From assembly GCA_030272585.1 (NCBI GenBank), contig BSYQ01000002.1:4030001-4094000 (forward strand): a stretch of 64,000 nt of DNA, given 5' to 3'. The notes under the pieces are model-generated. The model was not told the DNA's origin, did not search any database, and saw nothing but the letters and a program-made list of their open reading frames with translations. The stretch is from Bryopsis sp. KO-2023 (taxonomy: Eukaryota; Chlorophyta; Ulvophyceae; Bryopsidales; Bryopsidaceae). The translations under genes and the position numbers were made by a program. Of the stretch, positions 56,814 to 64,000 are shown in pieces. Within the stretch, counting starts at the first letter, position 1, and every line of letters begins with the position of its first letter.

Positions 56814-57863
56814 TCACAGCCCCTTGGAAAAATTCCACACCCAAAGCTCCCCGTTACCACGAACGGCCACCAACTTTTCATCATCAACCCATAACACATA
56901 CATATCGTCTTCCTCGTCTTCCTCCGTATTGTACGAACAATCAAAACTTCGTACACACTCGCCCCTAGTTGCATCCCAAATTTTTATGGTTGCATCAGAA
57001 GATCCTGTGAACATTCGATCTTTATTAAAAACGATAGAGGTCATAGCTCCTCTATGATCTTCAAAGGTTTGCACGTGCTTACCGCTTTCAAATTCCCACA
57101 AGCGAATGTTGCCATCGAACGCTCCACAAAAAATGAGTCCACCATAAGCACTTATGAACATCGCTCCTTGTTTCTGGCCACCAATCACTCTAATGCAAGC
57201 ATTATCAACTAAGTTCCATATGCGAAGAGTCTCATCATATGACCCACTGATCAAGAGATTGCCCGGTTGAGGCAAGAGGCAAGAAACATGATCATCATGA
57301 CCTTGAAGAGATCTCACTAGCTCCCATACCCCTTTTCTCCAAATTTGAAGAAGCCCGTATCCACCCCCAACAGCCACATTATCGCCGAGGTCTGCAATCG
57401 AATAGATACCGGCATCAAAAAAATGGACCGAAAAAAGCTTTTTCCATGTGGGTATATCCCATCCACACAAATCTCCCGTCCCACATCCGGTCAAAAGCAT
57501 CCCATCCATAAAAGAGAGACTGTGTACGAAGCCAATTTCCTCACAATCAAAAATAAATTCTTTCCGATCGAAATCAAACACCTTGAACCCGTCATAACCA
57601 CCCAAGGCAAAGAAATTCTCCATCTTGAGGCAGCAATATGTGGTAAAATTATTTTGTTCCTTATGGATTGTAGGCTTTATTGGTTCATGCAACCACGCAA
57701 CCTCCAAGCCGATTTTCCTTTTTAAGGACGAATCCCTTTCTATAGCTTCTCGCCAAGATGTGGCTACACAAGAGCATCTAGCGAGCGAAGTAGCAGGAAT
57801 CCTTCGAAGAATATCGACCAGGATATCCCTGGGCAAGTACCATTCGATCCGAAAGTTGCTCAT
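56814..57863 (-). CDS. F-box/WD40-repeat protein, intronless, 349 residues
   Basis: ATG at 57863, stop at 56814-56816. Residues 8-50 form an F-box (LPRDILVDILRRIPATSLAR, then SCVATSWREAI), the segment that binds SKP1 in SCF ubiquitin ligases. Residues 84-347 contain seven WD40 blades spaced by about 40 residues, each ending in a WD-like dipeptide motif: FKVFDFD 93-99, LCGWDI 132-137, LQIWRK 172-177, LRIWNL 213-218, IRLWEF 253-258, IKIWDA 293-298, LWVWNF 340-345. An acidic loop (TEEDEEDD) sits between blades 6 and 7. Seven blades form a complete propeller that would recruit substrates. No introns and no defects are visible. The substrate cannot be deduced. This is the clearest conserved gene in the window. 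Confidence 0.9.
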   Translation of the reverse strand: MSNFRIEWYLPRDILVDILRRIPATSLARCSCVATSWREAIERDSSLKRKIGLEVAWLHEPIKPTIHKEQNNFTTYCCLKMENFFALGGYDGFKVFDFDRKEFIFDCEEIGFVHSLSFMDGMLLTGCGTGDLCGWDIPTWKKLFSVHFFDAGIYSIADLGDNVAVGGGYGLLQIWRKGVWELVRSLQGHDDHVSCLLPQPGNLLISGSYDETLRIWNLVDNACIRVIGGQKQGAMFISAYGGLIFCGAFDGNIRLWEFESGKHVQTFEDHRGAMTSIVFNKDRMFTGSSDATIKIWDATRGECVRSFDCSYNTEEDEEDDMYVLWVDDEKLVAVRGNGELWVWNFSKGL

Positions 57864-58077
57864 GGTGGCGTCCAGCTCTCGAGAGAAAGATCCTCCTCCT
57901 TTCTCCTGGATTCACAATATCACGTGATCAAACGAGCGAGACTTTTATCGCCTCGCCGAGCGCGCGCAAATTTGTACCAAAAAAAAAGGGGGGGGGACGC
58001 CCAGCACAATCCAAGACAATAGGAGGCCACCCCCCCCCCCCCGCCGCTTTCCCGAAAATTCAGGAAAAAAAGCGGTT

Positions 58078-58738
58078 GTGGTAAACACCGAAAACTACCG
58101 AAAACCACCGAAAACTACCGAAAACTACCGAAAACCACCGAAAACTACCGAAAACCACCGAAAACTACTCACGAAAACCACCGAAAACTACCGAAAACTA
58201 CCGAAAACTACCGAAAACTATAAAAATCGACATGATAAAACGAAAACTTGAACAGTAAAAATAAATTTATAACAGGGAGTCCACTGAAAAAAACCATTAC
58301 ACACAAAAGAAACTAATACATTCATTTTGTTTATATGAGTGAATATGTTATAAATGGTATGGACTCTTGGTTTGGTTCCAGTGGCTCCTTGATTGGTTGA
58401 CTCGGGTTCGAATCCCGAGGGTCACACTTGCATACCCACTTGCCGATAAGTACTATCACTCGGAGACTCACTTGTTACCACTCTGAAAGCAAATGTCTTG
58501 TTTGAAATAGTTTTGAATATTTATCTTTCCCTTCTCCTTTTATAAAGGGTAATCGCTGCATAGTTACAGTTTTTATAGTTTTCGGTAGTTTTCGGTAGTT
58601 TTCGGTAGTTTTCGGTGGTTTTCGTGAGTAGTTTTCGGTGGTTTTCGGTGGTTTTCGGTGGTTTTCGGTAGTTTTCGGTGGTTTTCGGTAGTTTTCGGTA
58701 GTTTTCGGTGGTTTTCGGTGGTTTTCGGTGTTTACCAC
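58078..58738. mobile_element. fold-back element with 10-bp ladder arms and a tRNA-like centre
   Basis: Left arm 58078-58227 consists of repeated ACCGAAAACT or ACCGAAAACC units, opened by GTGGTAAACACCG and closed by CTATAAAAA. Right arm 58570-58738 is its reverse complement in the same order, ending CGGTGTTTACCAC. The roughly 340-bp centre is unique and includes a T-arm-like sequence. Such arms identify a fold-back (long inverted repeat) element. The arms give spurious Lys/Pro/Thr-rich frames. No duplication could be defined at the edges. Confidence 0.75.
58358..58425 (+). ncRNA. tRNA-like T-arm in the centre of the fold-back element
   Basis: CTCGGGTTCGAATCCCGAG is a perfect T-arm hairpin with box B, followed by GGTCACA, which looks like a 3' acceptor strand. 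No complementary 5' strand or anticodon arm can be assigned. Confidence 0.35.
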
Positions 58739-58744
58739 GACCCG

Positions 58745-59580
58745 AAAAAAAGGCCCAGAGAGTGGGCAAAAAAAAAAACAGCTCCTAGTCGAGAGCCCCC
58801 AAAACCTCCCACTGGCAGAGACGTTGCATTGTCTGGATACGGATATAACTCGCATTCTCAGGGACCCCTCTTTGGCTCGTGTCTGGGTTTGCCGAAAATT
58901 TTTCAAAAAGTGGAACAAAAAGCCTGACGCCGAGCAAACCCACCTGCGTTGCGTCGACCGATATCGAAAACGTTTCCGCTGAAGGGACTCTATCGTCCGA
59001 AAAAGTTGTTTGTGGGTTGTGATCGCACCTCTTTTCAACTGCGATGGAGGTGTCGGATTGGTCGGCGTTGATGACCTGCCAAGTCGACAGGAGGTCGAGG
59101 TCAAACTTTTTCTGGAGTCAGGTGAGAGTGGAAGAGTGATGACCCTTTTTTCCTTCTCTTTCAGTTGACCCCCTTTTTTCGTATTCTATTTTTGAGTGGG
59201 CCAAATGGTGAGTGGCGTCGAGAAAAAACGTAGGTATGTCGGCCTGGTGTTGGCTCGTTTTTTGGCGCGCTGGGGGGTTCTGACTCTACCGCCCACGAAA
59301 CTTTTTACTGACGGGACGTCGGTTTGACATTCTGCCACTCAATTCTGGGGGCGATCCAAGAACGCCAACCAGGAGCTGCTGGATTTGGAGTGCAACCGTT
59401 CGCTGCAGACCCAATATGGCAGAGCTGCGTCCCTGAAGGCGCTCGTGGAGGGCTTTTCATTTGGCTGGAAATATGATTGACCTGGGGCGCGATATCTGAA
59501 AAAAGATTGTCGTAACAAAGAGTCTTGGGACCTTATTTTGAGAATGTGGGTTATGGAAGCAATTCTATTTGTGGTGAAAA
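58745..59580. other. no supported gene
   Basis: Frames on both strands in moderately GC-rich DNA, none with a domain. A minus-strand frame (59339-59638) is Ser/Arg-rich without a motif. Confidence 0.35.
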
Positions 59581-59589
59581 AGCTGGTGG

Positions 59590-60130
59590 AGACTGCTGCT
59601 GCCCCCCCCCCCCCTGTTCTGGAGATTAAGGGATTCAATGGATTGATTCATGCATCAGGTAATTGCTTAATTTGCATTACAGAAAAATCTCACTCTGCAC
59701 CTGAAAGGAATAACTGCTTGTGCAAATTTCTCATTCAATTTTCCCCATTTTTTTCATAAAAAAACCACCTGTGTTAACATTAAAAAAAAATGGGGTGGCC
59801 TGGATTGACCTGATCAATTGTCCCACTATGAATTCTACCTCCCTGGAAATTGGCAGTTGTAAAAAATTGATTTTTCAATGGAACACCTCATGTTTTTTCC
59901 CCATCGTTTTTTCAACTCCTTAAATTTGCACCTGCAATTCCAACCAAGGTTGATTCAATTCACGTGGATGTCAACTGTCTTTTCGAAATGTTGCAAATCA
60001 GGTAGCGGAGACCTGGACATGGTTTTCTAGTCTTTGACAATGGAGGTGGATTGCAAAAAAACGAAAAAGCAAAATCAGCTGGACTCTCCGATGCATTGGG
60101 CACCTAAAGGAAGCAACAGGTGCCTGCCCC
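59590..60130 (+). repeat. about 500-bp dispersed repeat, partner at 48690-49205
   Basis: See partner; both begin after TGGTGGAG and a C-run. Confidence 0.7.
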
Positions 60131-60464
60131 AGGAATTCTGTTTGGACAAATTGAACTTCAATTTGATCGACCAAGGTTAACCAGCTTGCAACATTTGGAG
60201 GTTATCGCTGAAATGGGCTGCAAGCGTCTGGCTCGATTGATAAGACCTCAACTTTCCATCCAAAGCATGAGTTCTCTTTTTCACAAGCATTTTTGTAAGA
60301 CACACAAGCAAGGTATTGATGCATTTCTCAAACACAACCAAGGGCAGTGGTCATTGCCCTGTCTCGACCGTTTTGAGTTTGAAAGAGGTGTCCAGCGAGG
60401 TCGACATTCAGAATATAAATGGATGGTGATTGTTCTAGATAGGGAGGGTGTCTCAGAAAATTAA
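60120..60464 (+). CDS. hypothetical protein exon, about 114 codons
   Basis: Globular composition (SLQHLEVIAEMGCKRLARLI, LFHKHFCKTHKQGIDAFLKH, CLDRFEFERGV) down to a TAA at 60462. The frame begins at a non-ATG codon directly after an AACAG that could be an acceptor. A second coding-like stretch follows at about 60601-60824. No family recognised. Confidence 0.3.
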   Translation: MPAPGILFGQIELQFDRPRLTSLQHLEVIAEMGCKRLARLIRPQLSIQSMSSLFHKHFCKTHKQGIDAFLKHNQGQWSLPCLDRFEFERGVQRGRHSEYKWMVIVLDREGVSEN

Positions 60465-60600
60465 ACTCTCCCCAACCAGGGGACTGACCCCATGTCAGTC
60501 CATTGCCTTTAGCTTTTGCACCCCCGGAAGAGGGGACCCATCATTACATGTCTCAGCATTTGCATCCCTCGAAAATCAGGTTCTGTTTCTCCTTCCTTCC

Positions 60601-60824
60601 ATCCAGTGCATTTTGCCCCCCCCGCTGGCTCACAGGAACTGCGAATGCTGCTGGTGAAAAGGCAAAAGCAAGTCAGTGAGGAATTTAGGCTACATAATTG
60701 GGAGATACATCAATCACCAATACCACAGCCATTGGTGCCAAAGTATCTTTTTAAGAAGGTGGAGGTCCAGCCGCATCGCCACCAGCACTGTAACTCCACC
60801 ACTGGTTGTACCCCTGTTGAATAA
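60601..60824 (+). CDS. hypothetical terminal exon
   Basis: Follows a strong pyrimidine tract ending CATCCAG near 60606 and reads AGSQELRMLLVKRQKQVSEE, FRLHNWEIHQSP, then a His-rich tail to the TAA at 60822. It may belong with the frame at 60120-60464, but the phase was not resolved. Confidence 0.3.
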
Positions 60825-60829
60825 GCGCA

Positions 60830-61680
60830 CCACTTGCTAGTTCTCGTTCCGCCAGTCTTCATTCAGGCAGATACGGCAATTTAAAATTTGGACAATGGAA
60901 GGAAAAAAAGGACATTGTTGGAATAGAATCATTCAATATGTTTTTTTTGACCTGGGCACTGAGCTGGCATTGGTTCAAGAAGGAACTTGTGTAAATGAAC
61001 ACCTAGGGGAAAAGAACTAGATTACAGGTTAAGGGAATATGGTTGATTTGTTTTGCTACATACAAACCAAGAACAGAACTGAACTAGGATTTAAAATTGG
61101 TTGTTTTTGTGTGGATTTCCTTTCCAAAAGAAGCCCTTGGTCATATGGTGATACAAACCATCAACTCGCAAATCATAAAACGTTTCACGAAAAGTTTCAC
61201 TCAGAGCTATTACATGGTTTGTCTTTCTTTTCATAATCAGAGTGACTGCCATCCACATCTGTTGGAGATACATGAAAAGAGTAAGAAGACAAAAAAAAGC
61301 GAGAAACAGATGGAGAGAGAATGTGTGTGTGTGTGTGGAATGGATTGTTGAGGAATGGGCGGACAATTAGAAGTGGGTGGTTGGCATGAACAGCTCATTG
61401 ATTTAGACTTGAAACGAGCCCTGGGTGGGCAGCCATAGCGACCCCCTCGAGTTAAAAGGGATTCCTGGCTCCTAGAAAGGACTCGTCTGGGGTTGCTAGG
61501 CTAGCTTGGGTAATGTTATGAGTGTGGTCAGTGGGAGGGAGGGAGTTTCAAAGGGAAAAAAAAGCTGTTTTCTTTTTTAAGAAGAGGAAGCTCTGATGAG
61601 AGAAAAGATGTCTAGAGGGAAGTTGAACGAAAAAAGAGGAAGCAAATACTTGGAGTAAGCCAATCAGTATATGTGTTCCA
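60830..61680. other. no supported gene
   Basis: A GT microsatellite near 61321-61337 and short frames only. Confidence 0.4.
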
Positions 61681-61683
61681 ACC

Positions 61684-61805
61684 AGCTCCAACCAGAAACC
61701 AACCAATCACCACCCATCTACTTTTCCAACCAGCTTGGAAAAGCTGGTTTTGGCTGCACCCAACTGTCTGACTGACTGACGTCCCTTTCGAGGGGCATTC
61801 CACAC
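61684..61805 (+). repeat. about 125-bp direct repeat, partner at 62396-62525
   Basis: Shares CTCCAACCAGAAACC, AATCACCACCCATCTACTTT, GCTTGGAAAAGCTGGTTTTG (a hairpin-like block) and CGAGGGGCATTCCACA. The two copies flank a 590-bp segment that holds another repeat and a tRNA-like relic. Confidence 0.85.
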
Positions 61806-61833
61806 CAGCTCAGGCGCGCCGTGCTAGAACCAT

Positions 61834-62156
61834 GGCACCCGTTGGTGCGTTTAATTGCATACCCAAACCGTGAGAAATCGACCGAGCTTCTCCAAAACAG
61901 GAAAGCGTTCTCCTGTTCCCCACCCAACAGCTCCCCACACTCTCACTCACCTGACTCTTTGGTGGCTTTGGTCACCACGCGTGAGCATAGCGAGGACAGC
62001 GATTCGGACTGCTGGTTTGGACCGGGAACGTCTTCGAAGACGTGGGAGAGCCGCTCGACGCGCGCACCAATCGAGTTTCTGGCAATAGGTTGGGTGAATC
62101 ATCCTTGGGGGGGTACTTGAGTGCGACATCGCTGAATGTCATCGTTCGCCCGCTGG
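61834..62156 (+). repeat. about 320-bp dispersed repeat, partner at 52748-53042
   Basis: See partner. Similarity stops exactly at GTTCGCCCGCTGG, where a tRNA-Ser-like sequence begins in this copy only. Confidence 0.85.
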
Positions 62157-62215
62157 TCAAGGGGATCTGCTAGAGGATCCTTGGCCGCCAGGTCCCGGGT
62201 TCGAACCTTCACTCT
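62148..62215 (+). ncRNA. tRNA-Ser(GCT)-like relic
   Basis: CTGGTCAAG resembles a D-loop; GGATC and GATCC form a stem around TGCTAGAG, with a GCT anticodon after T33. Then come a variable-arm-like segment and GGGTTCGAACC (box B). No acceptor pairing and no Pol III T-run follow, so it is a relic or a tRNA-derived repeat head. Confidence 0.4.
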
Positions 62216-62395
62216 CGAATTGACAGGGATGATCAGATGCGCCAGGGAGATCGTAGCCGCCGGTGCTGAAACCGCCGGCGGGGTTTTGTTTTTGTTTTCG
62301 ATTTTACTTTTACTTTTTTTGGGGGGATTTTCCTGCATGTTGGGAAAAAACTGCTGTTTCCGCCCATTCCTCAGGATCAGTTAGACTGTGGGTGC

Positions 62396-62525
62396 AGCTC
62401 CAACCAGAAACCATCCAATCACCACCCATCTACTTTTCCAACAAGCTTGGAAAAGCTGGTTTTGGCTGCACCCAACGGTCAGTCTGACTGACGTTCCTGA
62501 CGTCTCTTTCGAGGGGCATTCCACA
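62396..62525 (+). repeat. direct repeat, partner at 61684-61805
   Basis: See partner. Confidence 0.85.
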
Positions 62526-62529
62526 TCTC

Positions 62530-63180
62530 CTTTGGCCACCCTGACCAGCCACGTGTGGTGACATCCCATAAACACGCATGCCAGCCAGCAACCAAGGCTT
62601 CCACACTTTCGTTCCCGAGAAGCCACTTGCTACCACCATAAATAAATCAACTTGGCCTGATTCACCACCGAGAAAGAGCTACCTGTAGCAAACCCACGTC
62701 CCTGAAGAGCGGCTCTTCCTCCGCTTCGGGGTGCCACGTCTTTTGACGCTGGGATTTAAGCCCCGCAAGGAAACTAACAACCCTGCTTGAAAAAGTAAAA
62801 AAAAAAAACAGGCAAGGCTCCCTCAGACTTGAAATCTTGAAACGCTGAGAACAAGCGCAACCGCGAGGCTAGCTCTTACTGGCCCATCGGTGACACAACA
62901 GTCAAATTTGGTTTTCCAGGTTGACGATTTTGGGTCCACTCTGCTAGTTTCTTCTCTTCATCCTTTGGGATTCCTGGAGACCGTTTTCCGACATCTTTCA
63001 TACCTCTGATGTCGTTTTCCGGAGGGTACGTGGTCTTGGTTGCACTTTCGAGCGTTTTTCGTGTGTGCTGCAGTCGTCCCAGTGGAATTTTTGCAGAATA
63101 AATCCTCTCAACGAAGCGATTTTCTGACTGAAGTCTCTGAAGTGGTCTGAAGTCCTCTGGTAAAACTGCAATGCGTGGCC
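62530..63180. other. no supported gene
   Basis: Frames on both strands without a supporting feature; it includes the block similar to 50235-50330. Confidence 0.35.
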
Positions 63181-63190
63181 CTGTGGTGGT

Positions 63191-63523
63191 GTGGACTGTC
63201 CCCAGGTCAGTGTTTCGAGTTCCCTCCACTCTTCTTCTGCTTTTGGAACACCCCTCGTTTCTGTCTCTCACTTTGATCTGGCAGACGACCGGAACAAGTT
63301 TGGTTTTCAAAGGTGGGAATTAAGACATGCAGGAGCTCCCTGTTCGGAAATGAAAAGCACAATGCAGTACATGTTTAAGGAGGAAAAGATTTTGTGTCAA
63401 TTTTTCTACTGTTTTGCAATCAAGGAAGCATTGAAACACAAAAAATATATGTATGGACATAACTGGATAGGACTAATAGAAATCTCATTGTTAAAAAATA
63501 TTGTAGAAGCACAAGATAGATGA
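63191..63523 (+). CDS. hypothetical frame, 110 codons
   Basis: Reads SVSHFDLADDRNKFGFQRWE, MQYMFKEEKILCQFFYCF and GHNWIGLIEISLLKNIVE to a TGA. The composition changes midway from Ser-rich to globular, so the first part may not be coding. No family recognised. Confidence 0.22.
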   Translation: MDCPQVSVSSSLHSSSAFGTPLVSVSHFDLADDRNKFGFQRWELRHAGAPCSEMKSTMQYMFKEEKILCQFFYCFAIKEALKHKKYMYGHNWIGLIEISLLKNIVEAQDR

Positions 63524-63569
63524 TCTTTCAACACGCTACTGTCGTCGACACCTTTTTTGCTTTTTCTTT

Positions 63570-63942
63570 TTAGGCAGGTCTTGTTTGGCCCCGTTCTTTT
63601 GCAAGGGGTACAGAGAGGGATTGAAGAAGCGCCTGGAGATTGGCGACGAGGACGTCGACGAAGGATTGGACATAGGAGGGAGAGCCCAATGGAGAGCCAA
63701 GGAGGGTGATGCCAGCAGTGGGTCCAAAACAGCGAGGGATAGCAGAAGGAAAGGGGTCCGAGGAGGGGGTGGAGGGCCAATAGAGGAAGCATTTGGGGAG
63801 CTGGAGCTGAAGTCTATAGGAGGGAGCGACCGCTTGGAGAGCTTGGAGGAAAGCATGGACCCCAGCAGGTGAGCCCAAGATAAGCCCATCATCCAGAAAC
63901 CAAAGTGAAATAACCTGCAACACTCCATGTCCAAAGAAAACC
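63570..63942 (-). pseudogene. reverse transcriptase palm-domain fragment (non-LTR type)
   Basis: Minus-strand frame with GHGVLQVISLWFLDDGLILG, where FLDD is the catalytic YxDD-type box. It is followed by HAFLQALQAV, LQLQLPKCFLYWP (the conserved N-x-x-K-C-like strand) and GITLLGSPLGSPSYVQ, the downstream G-x-P-x-G motif of these reverse transcriptases. The frame ends at a stop at 63570, far short of a full enzyme, and meets a G/C homopolymer near 63943-63953 on its 5' side, close to the window edge. Probably a decayed retroelement copy. Confidence 0.7.
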
Positions 63943-64000
63943 GGGGGGGGGGGGTAATGGGGGGGTGGGGAGAAGAGTGGGGAGAGGGGAAAGGGCAGCC

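Noticed and set aside
57345..57927. Plus-strand frames opposite the F-box/WD40 gene
   Set aside because: Antisense shadows of a clear conserved gene.
58475..59104. 209-codon frame with RKPPKTTEN repeats
   Set aside because: It is the 10-bp ladder of the fold-back arm read as codons; the other strand and frames are equally open.

Overview
The window reads as eukaryotic nuclear DNA from a repeat-rich genome. Short GT-AG introns (one of 60 nt) interrupt several genes, coding density is low, there are no operons or Shine-Dalgarno sites, and DNA transposons, MITEs, retroelement debris and tRNA-like elements are abundant. An alga or other protist is plausible, but the sequence does not fix the organism. 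Nothing suggests a bacterial or organellar chromosome.

Region by region. 0-5.4 kb: a secreted thioredoxin-like gene with a frame change (1281-1993, minus) and weak minus-strand exons. 5.4-11 kb: a two-exon membrane protein gene (5404-5895, minus). Next to it is a complete CACTA-type transposon (6107-9899) with near-perfect 29-bp terminal inverted repeats and a GTT target-site duplication. It carries a four-exon multi-pass membrane protein gene with one in-frame TGA. The transposon appears to sit in an open reading frame that closes up again if element plus one GTT is removed. A further membrane-protein exon follows at 10588-10952. 11-14 kb: dispersed repeats and a long-TIR Tc1/mariner-like element. 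14-38 kb: an AT-richer block of decayed LTR-retroelement pieces (gag-like, retropepsin-like and coiled-coil fragments, duplicated modules), invaded by two 412-bp hAT-type MITEs with 8-bp duplications and by two abutting palindromic MITEs that share one TA. 39-50 kb: gene fragments plus the best multi-exon gene here, a four-exon secreted Cys-rich protein of 329 residues (41739-43504). 51-63 kb: a mosaic of duplicated modules, several ending in tRNA-like sequences, an intronless F-box/WD40 gene (56814-57863, minus) and a fold-back element built of 10-bp repeats. The right edge holds a non-LTR-type reverse transcriptase fragment (minus).

How it fits together: few host genes can be defended (F-box/WD40, secreted Cys-rich protein, the 143-residue membrane protein, the thioredoxin-like protein). 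Most of the window is mobile DNA, and at least four transposon superfamilies show structurally exact insertions. Exon structures were derived by hand from splice signals and phase arithmetic, so they are models, not transcript evidence.
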